Assembly: GCA_964547415.1 (NCBI GenBank)
Contig: CAZJNX010000013.1
Span: forward strand, 1 to 40,737
Reading direction: 5' to 3'
DNA from: CAZJNX01 sp964547415
Lineage (GTDB): Bacteria; Pseudomonadota; Alphaproteobacteria; Rhizobiales; Amorphaceae
Length of the DNA stretch: 40,737 nucleotides
Shown here: piece after piece, positions 16,336 to 26,200 of the stretch
Layout: every line of letters begins with the position of its first letter
Position numbering within the stretch: position 1 is the stretch's first letter
Notes under the pieces: model-generated
What the model saw: the letters and a program-made list of their open reading frames with translations, nothing else
Told to the model about the DNA's origin: nothing
The model's database searches: none
Program-made: the position numbers and the translations under genes

Positions 16336-17325
16336 CTAACGCCCCGCGGCGGCGGCGATCTCGCCGAGATCCCGCCTCACGGTCTCGGCGACCGCCTCCA
16401 CGGTGACGATCGCGAACGGGGTGCCGCCGTCCGGCGCAGGGCGCTCGTCCATGTAGCCGCCGCGGCCGGCGTGGCCCATGGGACCGATGGTGCGGATCTC
16501 GATCCGGCCCGCCGCCCGCGCCTGGTTCCACGGCGAGGCCGCCGCGATCGCCCAGCGCCCCGGAAAGGCGACGGCGCCGATGCGCTGGACGTGATCCTTC
16601 GCACCGACGAGGCAGGTGAGACGGTGGACGGCCGCGAGCCCCCGGTCGGAGGCGACGACGCCGCCGATCGTCACCACCGTCACCGGTGCGGCGAGCGCCT
16701 CGGCGAGGTACGTCGCCGCCCCCACCGAGATCTGCCCGCCGCCGGAAAAGCCGAGGAGGACGACGGGCGCGGCCCGCTCCGCGCGATAGCCGTTGCGCTC
16801 GAGGCCGTCGCGAATCATCCGCGCCATGGCGAAGGAGTAGATCGGGCCGTACCGGTCGTCCGCCGACACCATCACCTGGAACAGGTTGCGCAGGTTGAGG
16901 AGCGCGGGCAGGACGGCGACGTTGGCGAGCCGCATCCGGTCGACGAGGCGCCACACCCGCGTGAAGACCCGTTGCCCGGTGAGGAGCGGGCGGCCCGAGG
17001 GGGCATAGGGAAACACGTCGGGTACGATGCGCGCCTGCGGAAGGCGGACGGCGAGACGATCGAGGAAGGCCCGCTCCTGGGGCATGAGCTCGTCGCCGGA
17101 GATCGACCCGATCCCCGAAAGGAACACGAGGAAGCAGGCGGGCGGCGGCTCCGCGCTCCCGGTCGCGGCGGCGGGCGGGGCGAGGACGTCGGCCTCCTCC
17201 TCGTCCGCCACCGCCGGACCGAGCCAGCCCGCCCACCAGCGCAGCGTCTCGAGCGGGGCGAGGGCGAGGGAGATTCCGAGCGCGACGCCGCTCACGAGGA
17301 CGACCGACAGGACGACGTCGCTCAT
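16336..17325 (-). CDS. Alpha/beta-hydrolase-like protein with N-terminal membrane segment
   Basis: A 329-residue protein. Residues 4-22 are hydrophobic and probably anchor it to the membrane. The serine-hydrolase nucleophile elbow GFSGG is clear, with Ser194 after the strand APVVLLG. The sequence FLVFLSGIGS near 65-74 looks like the oxyanion strand. An acid and a histidine near the C-terminus (the region with IGPMGHAGRGG) could complete a triad. I do not recognise a named family. Its ATG overlaps the stop of the upstream membrane protein gene (ATGA), and a patatin-like lipase gene precedes that, so a three-gene lipid- or envelope-related operon is likely. Confidence 0.72.
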   Translation of the reverse strand: MSDVVLSVVLVSGVALGISLALAPLETLRWWAGWLGPAVADEEEADVLAPPAAATGSAEPPPACFLVFLSGIGSISGDELMPQERAFLDRLAVRLPQARIVPDVFPYAPSGRPLLTGQRVFTRVWRLVDRMRLANVAVLPALLNLRNLFQVMVSADDRYGPIYSFAMARMIRDGLERNGYRAERAAPVVLLGFSGGGQISVGAATYLAEALAAPVTVVTIGGVVASDRGLAAVHRLTCLVGAKDHVQRIGAVAFPGRWAIAAASPWNQARAAGRIEIRTIGPMGHAGRGGYMDERPAPDGGTPFAIVTVEAVAETVRRDLGEIAAAAGR

Positions 17326-18011
17326 CGCCGATCGCCGCCCACGAGGTCGCGCGCCTTGCGGGCGAGGCTCGCCGCCACGTCCGACGGGTCGAGGTCGAGG
17401 GCGCTGCCGGAGACGAGGCGGCGCAGGCGCTGCATGAGGGCCGTCAGCGGGGCGCCGAACAGCATCAGGAGAAGCTGCATGAGCATCCATCCGCCGAGCG
17501 CCGCGCCCGCCGCCAGCACCAGGTGGATGTCGAGCCCCACCCTGAGGCCGAACACCGTGAGGGCGAGGGTCCACAGGTCGAGAAGGCGGCTCAGGGCCTG
17601 GCCCGCGTAGGGCATGAGGACGAGGACGCCCATCAGCCGCGGGGCGTAGGCGAGGGCCTGGACGCCCACGATCGCCGCGAGGTCGAGCCGGGCATCGGCC
17701 AGGAGGAAGGCCCCCGCCTTCACCGTGACGGCGGTCGCGAGCACGTTGGCGAGGTAGACCGCGCCGGTGAGGGCGAGGGACAGGACGAAGCGCCAGGGCC
17801 GTACCCGGTTGAGGAACAGGACGAGGCTCTCGCCGAGGGTGGTGGACACGCCCGCGAAGAAGACGATGACGAGGGCCATGGCGCGGCCGAAGCCGTCCGT
17901 CGCCACGAAGGCGAAGGCGGCCGCCTCGAAGGCGAGGGCGGCCCCGGCGAGGTCGGCGAGGCGGCCGAGAAGGCCCCACAGCGCGACGAGCGCCATGACG
18001 GGATCGGCCAT
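17322..18011 (-). CDS. Multispan membrane protein, possibly Yip1-like
   Basis: A 229-residue protein with about five hydrophobic segments: residues 5-35, 42-62, 74-96, 118-138 and 150-185. There is a conserved-looking basic stretch, FLNRVRPWRF, between the second and third. The overall pattern recalls the bacterial Yip1-type integral membrane proteins, but this is a guess from hydropathy. The last 40 residues are charged and cytoplasmic-looking. It is the middle gene of the patatin/membrane/hydrolase operon: 12 bp after the patatin gene and overlapping the hydrolase start by four bases. Confidence 0.6.
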   Translation of the reverse strand: MADPVMALVALWGLLGRLADLAGAALAFEAAAFAFVATDGFGRAMALVIVFFAGVSTTLGESLVLFLNRVRPWRFVLSLALTGAVYLANVLATAVTVKAGAFLLADARLDLAAIVGVQALAYAPRLMGVLVLMPYAGQALSRLLDLWTLALTVFGLRVGLDIHLVLAAGAALGGWMLMQLLLMLFGAPLTALMQRLRRLVSGSALDLDPSDVAASLARKARDLVGGDRR

Positions 18012-18023
18012 CCCCGGGAAGCC

Positions 18024-18890
18024 TCAGCCCGCGGCGGTGCGGGCGGTGTCCGCGTCGCGGCCCGCCGCCCGCAGGATCTCCGGCAGCGCCGCCTCGGCCG
18101 CGTCCCGGCCCGCGGCGATCAGCTCCTCCCCCCGGTCGAAGGCGTACTGCTTGATGTGGCCGATCTTCGGGGTGACCAGCACGTCGGGCGGATGGATGAT
18201 GTTGCGGGCGAGCGCCAGCTCCTTCATCACCATGGCGAAGGCGACCGTCACCACCTCGATGATGCCGGTCTTGAGCACCGGCCCGGGCACGATGCCGGAC
18301 GCGGCCGCCTGGCCCGCGAAATCCCCCGTCACGTCGACGGCGATGACGACGTCCGCCCCCATGGCGCGGGCGGTGCTGACGGGGACCGGGTTCTTCATGC
18401 CCCCGTCGATCAAGACCCGGTCCCGGTCGAGGACGGGGGTGAAGATGCCGGGGAGCGAGATCGAGGCGCGCACGGCGTTCGCGACGTCGCCCCGGTCGAT
18501 CGTCACCTCCTCGTCGTGGGCGATGTCGGCGGCGACGACCGCGAACGGCCGGTCCGCCTCCTCGAAGGTGGCTTCGCCGATGTGGCGGCGCATCTCCTTC
18601 ATGACGGCATCGCCGCCGAGGAGGCCGCTCTTCCAGAACTGGAAGTCGGCAAGGCGCATCATCTCGAGGAGCGTCATCCGGGAGAGCTGGGCCTCGACCG
18701 AATCGAGACGGCCGAACACGTAGGCCGCCCCCACCATCGCGCCGATCGAGGTGCCGGTCACGATGTCGGGGCGGATGCCATTCTCCTGCAGGACGCGGAT
18801 GACGCCGATGTGGGAGATGCCGAGCGCCCCGCCCCCGCCGAGGGCGAGCCCCACCCTCGGTCGCGGCGCCTCGCCGTGCGATGCGTCCAT
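18024..18890 (-). CDS. Patatin-like phospholipase (RssA-like)
   Basis: A 288-residue patatin-domain protein, predicted to hydrolyse phospholipid or other acyl esters with a Ser-Asp dyad. The oxyanion loop GGGGALG (18-24), the nucleophile motif GTSIG with Ser48, and DGG with Asp162 are all intact. Length and order match the short bacterial RssA group. There is no signal peptide, so it is probably cytoplasmic or peripheral on the inner membrane. A multispan membrane protein and an alpha/beta-hydrolase-like protein follow in tight linkage, suggesting a common membrane-lipid role that is otherwise unknown. Confidence 0.92.
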   Translation of the reverse strand: MDASHGEAPRPRVGLALGGGGALGISHIGVIRVLQENGIRPDIVTGTSIGAMVGAAYVFGRLDSVEAQLSRMTLLEMMRLADFQFWKSGLLGGDAVMKEMRRHIGEATFEEADRPFAVVAADIAHDEEVTIDRGDVANAVRASISLPGIFTPVLDRDRVLIDGGMKNPVPVSTARAMGADVVIAVDVTGDFAGQAAASGIVPGPVLKTGIIEVVTVAFAMVMKELALARNIIHPPDVLVTPKIGHIKQYAFDRGEELIAAGRDAAEAALPEILRAAGRDADTARTAAG

Positions 18891-19005
18891 GGCCTCGCTC
18901 CTCGATGTCCCCCCGCGGCGGCCGGCGACGGGCCGCCCGCCGGTTATGGGCGAGGGGCCGGAGGATCCGCAAGGGGCGGCGCCGCAGCCCCGCCCCCCGC
19001 CGCGG

Positions 19006-21630
19006 TCAGAGCGCGCGCAGCACCGGCGCGGGCTTCTCCCCGAGGGCCCGCCAGGTGCCGACGAGGCCGAGGCCCACGGTCACCACGAGCGCGCCCACGA
19101 CGGCGCCGACCACCGCACCAGGCAGCATGGCGAAGTCGACCTGCATCAGCTCTTCCAGGACGAAGTAGGCCGCGACCGAGCCCGCCAGGATCGCGAACAG
19201 GGCCGTCGCGAGGCCGAGGAGCGCGTACTCGAGGGCGAAGGCGGCGACGATCCGTGCGCGGGTCGCCCCGAGGGTCTTCAGGATCACCGCGTCGTAGATG
19301 CGGCCCCGGTGGCTCGCCGCCAGCGTGCCCGCGAGCACCAGGACGGAGGCGAACAGGGTCACGCCAGCCGCCGCGCGGATCGCGAGCACGAGGTCCGAGA
19401 CCACGTCGTTCACCGCCTCGAGCGCCTGCTTCACGCGCACGGCCGTCACCGTCGGGAAGTCCCGGGCGAGGTCCTTCAGGAGGGCGATCTCCCGCGCCTC
19501 CTCGTCGGTCCCGTCCGGGTAGGTGAGGGTCGCGAGGTGGGCGTGGGGCGCGCCGCGGAAGGTGTTGGGGGAGAAGACCATCACGAAGTTGATGGAGAGC
19601 GACTCCCACTCGACGGTGCGGAAGTTCGCGACCGTCGTGTCGATCTCCCGGCCGAGGACGTTGACCCGCACCGTGTCGCCGACGGAAAGGCCGAGCTCGC
19701 GGGCGAGCTCGTCGGCGAAGGAGACCTGCGGCGTGTCGCCCCCCTCGCCCTGCCACCAGGCCCCTTCCGTGACGACCGAGCCCGGCGGCACGGTGGCCGA
19801 ATAGGTGATCCCCCGGTCCCCGCGCAGCACCCAGTCCGCCTCGCCCGCCGGCCAGTCGGCGGCCGCCACGCCGTCGATGGACACGATCCGCCCGCGCAGC
19901 ATGGGCTGCACCTCGACGGATGCGTCCGGCGCCTCGGCGTCGAGGAAGGACACGAACGCGTCCTTCTCCCGGTCCTGGATGTCCACGAAGAAGAAGCTCG
20001 GCGCCCGCTCGGGCAGCTGGGAGGTGAGCGTGTTCCTGAGGTTCTCGTCGATGAGGGCGAGGGTGACGAGGAGGCTGAGCGACAGGCCGAGGGACAGGAC
20101 CACCGTCGGCGTCAGCGCCCCCTGCCGGTGGATGTTGGCGACGGCGAGCCGCACGACGGCGGACGGCGCCCGCGGTGCGCGGCGGGCGAGCGCCATCACG
20201 CCCGCGCCGACCGCCCGCAGCAGGACGAAGGCGGCCGCCGTCGCCACCACGTAGACGCCGGCGATGAACGGATCGTAGGCGAGGACGACGGCGAGCGTCA
20301 CCAGCACCACGCCCGCCGCGGCCACCGCGAGGAGGTAGCGAAGGCGCGGGCGGGCCCGCCCCGTCTCCCGGTCGCGGAAGAGGGCGGTCGGCGGCACGTC
20401 GTGGGCGCGGCCGAGGGGCCACAGGGCGAAGGTGAGCGCGGTCAGGAGGCCGTAGAGGGCCGCGAGCGCGAGCTCGGCCGGAAAGACGCGGAAGAGCTGG
20501 CCCACGGGCAGGATGCCGGCGAGGAAGGTGCCCGCGAGCGGCGGGATCGCCGCGCCCACGAGGATCCCGATGGCGATGCCGAGGAGGGCGAGCGCCGTCA
20601 CCTGGAACAGGTAGACGCGGAAGACGAACCCCCCGCTCGCCCCGAGGGAGCGGAAGGAGGCGATGGTGGCCCGCTTCTTCTGGAGGTACGCCCGGACCGC
20701 GTTGGCGACGCCGACGCCGCCGACGAGGAGCGCCGTCAGCCCGACGAGGGTGAGGAACTGGGCGAAGCGCTCGATGGAGTTGCGCAGGCCGGGCGCCGCG
20801 TCCTGCCGGGTGCGGATCTCCCAGCCCGCGGCGGGAAAGCGCGCCTCCGCCGTCTCCACGAGGCGCTCGAGCGCCGCGTCGGACAGGGTGCCGTCCGGGC
20901 CCGCCACGCGGTAGCTCCACTCCACCAGACTCCCGGGCTGGACGAGGCCGGAGGCGGCGAGCGCGTCGGTCGAGACCATCACGCGGGGGCCGAAGCCGAC
21001 GCCGCTCGACAGCTTGTCGGGCTCCGCTTCGATGGTGTCGGCCACCTCCACGGTGATGCGGCCGAGGGCGAAGGTGTCGCCCGTCCCGATCCCCTGGCTC
21101 GCCAGCAGCGAGGGATCGACGACGGCCGGCCACGGCGCGCCCTCCCCCGCGGGCGCCTCGCCGATCACGGCGTGGAGCGGGCGCCCGGAGGCGAGCGCCA
21201 GCGTGCCGTAGAGGGGATAGGCCCGGTCCACCGCCTTCGCCTCCACGAGGGTCTGGGCGAGGGTCTCCGGGTCGCGGGCGAGGGCACGCAGGGTGGCGAC
21301 GGCCGACACGCGGCCGAGGGCCTCGAGGCCCGCCCGCTCCTCCTCGCTCGCCTCCCGGTGGATGAGGGTGAAGGACGCATCGCCCCCGAGGATCGCCTGC
21401 CCCTCCTCCGCGATGCCCTCGCCGAGGGCGCCCGCGAGGGAGCCGACGCCCGCGATGGCGCCGACCCCGAGCGCGATGCAGGCGATGAAGACGTAAAACC
21501 CCTTGAGGCCGCCGCGCATCTCGCGAAGGGCGAAGCGCAGCGCCGTGCCGGGGCGCGGGCGACCGCCGGCGGCGGGGCTCGCCCCCTTCGCCGCGCCCGC
21601 GAGGCTTGCCGTGTCCGCGACGCTCGCCAT
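19006..21630 (-). CDS. ABC transporter permease with two FtsX domains (YbbP-like)
   Basis: An 874-residue permease of the MacB/FtsX superfamily. After a cytoplasmic leader comes a first transmembrane helix at about 44-65 (GFYVFIACIALGVGAIAGVG), then a large periplasmic domain. A first FtsX block follows near 265-400, then a central pair of helices near 430-480. A second periplasmic domain and a final FtsX block (about 745-870) close the protein. This is the YbbP layout. Together with its ATPase it probably extracts or moves lipophilic molecules from the inner membrane rather than importing nutrients. Its ATG lies one base after the ATPase stop. A TesA-like esterase is divergent, as in the E. 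coli tesA-ybbA-ybbP locus. Confidence 0.92.
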   Translation of the reverse strand: MASVADTASLAGAAKGASPAAGGRPRPGTALRFALREMRGGLKGFYVFIACIALGVGAIAGVGSLAGALGEGIAEEGQAILGGDASFTLIHREASEEERAGLEALGRVSAVATLRALARDPETLAQTLVEAKAVDRAYPLYGTLALASGRPLHAVIGEAPAGEGAPWPAVVDPSLLASQGIGTGDTFALGRITVEVADTIEAEPDKLSSGVGFGPRVMVSTDALAASGLVQPGSLVEWSYRVAGPDGTLSDAALERLVETAEARFPAAGWEIRTRQDAAPGLRNSIERFAQFLTLVGLTALLVGGVGVANAVRAYLQKKRATIASFRSLGASGGFVFRVYLFQVTALALLGIAIGILVGAAIPPLAGTFLAGILPVGQLFRVFPAELALAALYGLLTALTFALWPLGRAHDVPPTALFRDRETGRARPRLRYLLAVAAAGVVLVTLAVVLAYDPFIAGVYVVATAAAFVLLRAVGAGVMALARRAPRAPSAVVRLAVANIHRQGALTPTVVLSLGLSLSLLVTLALIDENLRNTLTSQLPERAPSFFFVDIQDREKDAFVSFLDAEAPDASVEVQPMLRGRIVSIDGVAAADWPAGEADWVLRGDRGITYSATVPPGSVVTEGAWWQGEGGDTPQVSFADELARELGLSVGDTVRVNVLGREIDTTVANFRTVEWESLSINFVMVFSPNTFRGAPHAHLATLTYPDGTDEEAREIALLKDLARDFPTVTAVRVKQALEAVNDVVSDLVLAIRAAAGVTLFASVLVLAGTLAASHRGRIYDAVILKTLGATRARIVAAFALEYALLGLATALFAILAGSVAAYFVLEELMQVDFAMLPGAVVGAVVGALVVTVGLGLVGTWRALGEKPAPVLRAL

Positions 21631-21631
21631 C

Positions 21632-22354
21632 TCAGGCCCCCGCCGCCGCGGCGGGCGCCGCGTCCCGCACCTCGTCGAGGACGCAGCCGTCGCGCATGCG
21701 GATCGTGCGGTCGCAGCGGGCGGCGAGGCCCATGTCGTGGGTGACGAGGACGAGGGTCTGGCCCCGCTCGTGGCGGGCCTGGAACATGAGGTCGATGATC
21801 TGCTCGCCCGTGGTCCCGTCGAGGTTCCCGGTGGGCTCGTCGGCGAGCAGGATCGCCGGCTCGGGCGCCAGCGCCCGGGCGATCGCGACGCGCTGCTGCT
21901 CGCCCCCCGACAACTCGGACGGGTAGTGGGTGAGGCGCCCGCCGAGGCCGACCGCCTCGAGCTCGGCCCGCGCCCGCGCCCGCGCGCCGTCGATGCCCGC
22001 GAGCTCGAGCGGCACGGCGACGTTCTCGAGCGCCGTCATGGTCGGGATCAGGTGGAAGGACTGGAACACGATGCCGATGTTGCGGCCGCGGAAGGCGGCG
22101 AGGGCGTCCTCCCCCATGCCGGTGATCTCCTCGCCCGCGATGCGCACGGTGCCCGCGTCGGCCCGTTCGAGGCCGCCGAGCACCATGAGGAGCGTCGACT
22201 TGCCCGATCCCGACGGGCCCACGATGCCGACGGAGGTCCCGCGCGGGACGGCGAGGTCGACGCCCCGCAGGATGTGGACGCGGGAGGCGCCGGTCCCGAG
22301 GGACAACTCGACGCCCGAGAGGGAGATGACGGCTTCGGACACGCAGGGCTCCAT
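21632..22354 (-). CDS. ABC transporter ATP-binding protein (YbbA/LolD-like)
   Basis: A 240-residue ATPase of the MacB/LolD group. Walker A is GPSGSGKST (46-54), the Q-loop is in FQSFHLIPTM, the signature is LSGGEQQR from 148, and Walker B is AILLADEPTGNLDG with Asp172-Glu173. The switch histidine is in LVTHDMG. The extended phrase after the Q-loop and the DEPTGNLDG box are typical of this group. The start at 22354 fits the family length, although the frame is open far upstream. It is one base from its permease gene and divergent from the esterase gene. Confidence 0.95.
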   Translation of the reverse strand: MEPCVSEAVISLSGVELSLGTGASRVHILRGVDLAVPRGTSVGIVGPSGSGKSTLLMVLGGLERADAGTVRIAGEEITGMGEDALAAFRGRNIGIVFQSFHLIPTMTALENVAVPLELAGIDGARARARAELEAVGLGGRLTHYPSELSGGEQQRVAIARALAPEPAILLADEPTGNLDGTTGEQIIDLMFQARHERGQTLVLVTHDMGLAARCDRTIRMRDGCVLDEVRDAAPAAAAGA

Positions 22355-22507
22355 CCTGAGGGGATCCGGTCGGCGGACGGCGGGTGCGCCGCAGCGATAC
22401 ATGGGGCAGCCGCGCGGCGGCACCAGACGGAAGGCGACCGGGGCGGCTTGCTTCCCCGCCTCCGCGCCGCATGTGATGCGCCAGCACGACCGACCGACGA
22501 GGAGCCG

Positions 22508-23212
22508 ATGTCCGCCAACACCCGCCCCGCGACGCAGACCCGCCGCCCCCGCGCGGGCCGCGTCCTCGCCGTCCTCGGCTGGCTCGCCCTCGCCCTCGCC
22601 CCCGTGGCGGGTCCGGCGGCCGCGGGCGAGGCGGAGCCGCTCAGGATCGTCGCCCTCGGCGACAGCCTGACGGCGGGCTACCAGCTCCCGCCGGGCGCGG
22701 GTTTCCCGGCGCGGCTGGAGGAGGCGCTGCGGGCGCGCGGCCACCACGTGGAGGTGGTGGACGCGGGCGTGTCCGGCGACACCACGTCCGGCGGCCTCGC
22801 CCGGCTCGACTGGTCCGTGCCCGCGGACACGGACGCGGTGATCGTGGAGCTCGGCGGCAACGACGCCCTGCGCGGGATCGACCCGGCGATCGCGGAGGAG
22901 AACCTCGACGCCATCCTCACCCGCCTCGACGAGCGGGGCATCCCCGCCCTCCTCGCCGGCATGAAGGCGCCGCGCAACATGGGTCCGGACTACGTGGAGC
23001 GGTTCGACGCCATCTACCCGGCCCTCGCGGAGCGTTACGACGTGGTCTTCCACCCCTTCTTCCTGGAGGGCGTCGCCGCCGACCCGTCGCTCAACCTGCC
23101 CGACGGCATCCACCCCAACGCGGAGGGGGTCGCCGTCATCGTGGAGACCATCCTGCCAGCCGTCGAGCGCCTCATCGCCCGCGCCCGCGCGCGCGGCGAC
23201 GGCGGCGCCTGA
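22508..23212 (+). CDS. TesA-like SGNH-family arylesterase / lysophospholipase
   Basis: A 234-residue secreted esterase similar to TesA (acyl-CoA thioesterase I/lysophospholipase L1). A signal peptide is evident at about 1-40 (Arg-rich start, hydrophobic core VLAVLGWLALALAPVAG, small residues before the cut). The SGNH blocks are GDSLTAGY with nucleophile Ser53, a glycine region SGDTTSGG, GGND, and DGIHPN with the catalytic Asp and His. GAGGAG lies just upstream of the ATG. It is divergent from a YbbA/YbbP-like ABC transporter, matching the E. coli order. That supports a shared role in periplasmic lipid or ester metabolism, though the link is inferred. Confidence 0.93.
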   Translation: MSANTRPATQTRRPRAGRVLAVLGWLALALAPVAGPAAAGEAEPLRIVALGDSLTAGYQLPPGAGFPARLEEALRARGHHVEVVDAGVSGDTTSGGLARLDWSVPADTDAVIVELGGNDALRGIDPAIAEENLDAILTRLDERGIPALLAGMKAPRNMGPDYVERFDAIYPALAERYDVVFHPFFLEGVAADPSLNLPDGIHPNAEGVAVIVETILPAVERLIARARARGDGGA

Positions 23213-23223
23213 CGGCCAGCGCC

Positions 23224-26200
23224 TCACGCCGCCCGCGGCACCGTCGCCGCCGGCGAGGTCCGGGCGCGCGCCCGCCGCCCGGCGTAGACGAGGGCGAACA
23301 CCGGCGGGGTGAAGAAGAAGCTCACCACGGCCGACAGGGCGACGCCGCCCGCGATCGCCATGGCGAAGGGCGGCCAGAAGCCGCCGCCCGCGAGGATGAG
23401 CGGCAGGAAGCCCCCCACCGTCGTGAGGGTCGTCGAGAAGATGTGCCGCCCCGCCCCGGCGACCACCGCCGCCATCGCCTCCCGGTCGCCAGCGGCGGCC
23501 CGCGGGTCGGCCTGCAGCGCCGTCATGACGATGATGGCCGCGTTGATGGACACGCCGATGGAGCCGATGACGCCGATCACCGCGTTGATCCCGAACGGGT
23601 ACTGGAAGACCGCGAGGGCGAGGAGCGACAGCCCTGCCGACAGGCCGCACACGATGCCCGCGACGAGGGCGAGGCGGAAGGAGTTGAAGGCGAGGACGAT
23701 GGTGGCGACGGTGAGCGTCACCACGAAGCCCATGGACGACATGAGGTTGGAGATGGTCTCGCCGCGGGCGTCCGCGTCTCCGCCGACCTCGAGCCGGTAG
23801 CCGGGGGGGACCGCGAAGCCCTCCCGCGCGAGGGCGGCGCGCACGGTCTCGAGCGCCTCCTGGGGCAGGACGCCGTAGCGCACGAAGGCCTGGACCGTGT
23901 TGGTGCGCTCGCCGTTCCGCCGCGCGATGACCGCGTCGGCGGGCACGACCTCGAGCGTGCCGAGGGCGGCGAGCGGGATCGCCCCGAAGGCCGGCGGCCC
24001 GTCGGCGCCCGCCGCCGCCCGCTCGGGAACGAGAAGGAGGGTAGAAAGGGCCGCCGGGTCGTCCCGGACCGCGCCGGCGAGGCGCACGCGGACCGGCAGC
24101 TCCTCGCTCGCCTCCACGAAGGTGCCGCCGAGGGCGCCCTCGAGCGCCGCGTCGAGCTGACGGGCCACGCCGTCGAGGGTGAGGCCGGCCGCGCGCACCT
24201 TCTCCTCGTCGAGGCGGAAGGCGAGCTTGGGCGGGCTGTCGCCGAGCACCGTGCGGGCCATCGTCACCTCCGGCAGGGCGGCGACGATGGTGCGGGCCTC
24301 CTCCCCGAGGGTCTTCAGGACGGCAAGGTCCGGGCCGACGAAGCGCAACTCCACCGGCGCGTCGACGGGCGGGCCCTGGACGAGGTCGCGCACGACGACG
24401 CGGGCGGCCGGCAGGGCGTCGTCGAGCCGGTCCTGCAGGGCGGTGACGAGCCGCGCCGTCGCCTCGGGCGAGGCGGTGGTCACGAGGGCCTTGGCGTAGT
24501 CCTGGGAGCCGTCCCGGTCGTTCCTCATGTTGTAGTAGAAGGCGGGCGCGGCGCGGCCGATCACCCAGGCCACCTGGCGCACCCCCTCCCCCGCCCGGAT
24601 CGCCCGGTCTGCGGCGAGGGCGGCGGCCTCCGTCCCGCGGATGCCGGTGCCGGGGGGCATCTCGATCTCCACGAAGAACTGGTCCCGGTCGACGCCGGGG
24701 AAGAACTGGGCCGTGAGCGTCGGGAACGACAGGAAGCCGGCGACCGGCAGGACGAGGGCGTAGAGGATGGACAGGCGCGGCCGGGAGAGCGACAGGCGCA
24801 CGAGGGCGAGGAAGGCCCGGCCAGCCGCGCCCGCGCCGATCCCGCGGGACAGGAAGCCCGCCCGCGCGCCGGCCGCCCCGCCGAGGAGCCAGCCCGCGAG
24901 CGCGGGCGTCACCGTGAGGGCGAGCGCGAAGGACCAGAACAGCATCACGATGACCGCGATCGCGATGGCGCCCACGAAGTCGCCCGCCGGCCCCGGCAGC
25001 AGGGCCATGGGCGTGAAGGCGAGGGCGGTGGTGAGGGTGGAGGCGAGGAGCGGCCCCGCGAGGCGCTCCACGCTGCCGCCCACCGCCTCCCGGGGCGACA
25101 GGCCGGCCGACAGGCGCTTGCGGATCTCGTCCACCATCACGATGGCCGCGTCCACGAGGAGGCCAAGGGCCACGATGAGCCCCGTCACCGACATCTGGTG
25201 GATCGACACCCCGAGGACGCCGAGGGTGGCGAGGGAGGCCAGAAGGGTCGCCGGCAGCACGAGGGCGACGGCGAGCGCGGCCCTCAGCCCCAGCGTGACG
25301 AACAGGACCGCGAGGACGAGGGCGACGCCGAGGGCCATGTTGCCGGCCACCTCGGCGAGGCGGCTCTCGGTGTAACGGCTCTGGTCGAACAGGAGGGCGA
25401 GGCGCACCCCGTCCGGCAGGCCCGCCTCGAAGGCGGCAATCTCCTCCCGCACCCGCGCCATGTACCGGTCCACCTGCCGGTCCGGCTCCATCCGCGCGGC
25501 GACGAGGACGGCCGTCTCGCCGTTGGCGTAGGCGATCTCGGTCGGCGGGTCGCGCTCCGTCTTGGCGAGCATCGCGACGTCGCCGACGCGGCTGACCGTC
25601 CCGTCGGGGCCGCTGGCGAGGGGGATCTCGGCGATGCGGGCGAGCCCGTCGATCTCGCCCTCCACCTCCACCACCGCGTCGAGGGCGGGGCTGCGCAGGC
25701 GGCCCGCGCTCTCCTTCGGGTCGGCGCTCGCGATGGTGGCGGCGAGGCGGTCCGCCGACAGGCCGAGGGCGGCGAGCGCCAGCGGGTCGGCCTCCACGCG
25801 CACCTCCTCCTCGGGGGCGCCGAAGACGGAGGTGCGCTCGGTGCCCGGCAGCTGGCGCAGCCGGTCCCTCAGGCTCTCGGCGAGGCGTGCCGTCACCGCG
25901 GGCGGCACGTGCGGGGCCGCCGGCACCAGGGCGGCGATCGCCGTGTAGGCGCCGGTGCGGTCGTTGTCGAAGGCGGGCTCGGCCGCCCCCCGCGGCAGGC
26001 GGCCCGCGACCTCGCCGAGCGCGTCACGGATCTGCGACCACGCCTCGTCGATCGTCCCCGCGTCGATGAAGGCGGACAGCTCCACGGTCACGAGGGAGAC
26101 CCCGGCGCGGGAGGTGCTCCGGATCTCGTCGATCTCCGGGATCGCGGCGAGCGCGTCCTCGATCGGGTCGCTGACGAGGGCCTCCACCCGCGCCGCGTCC

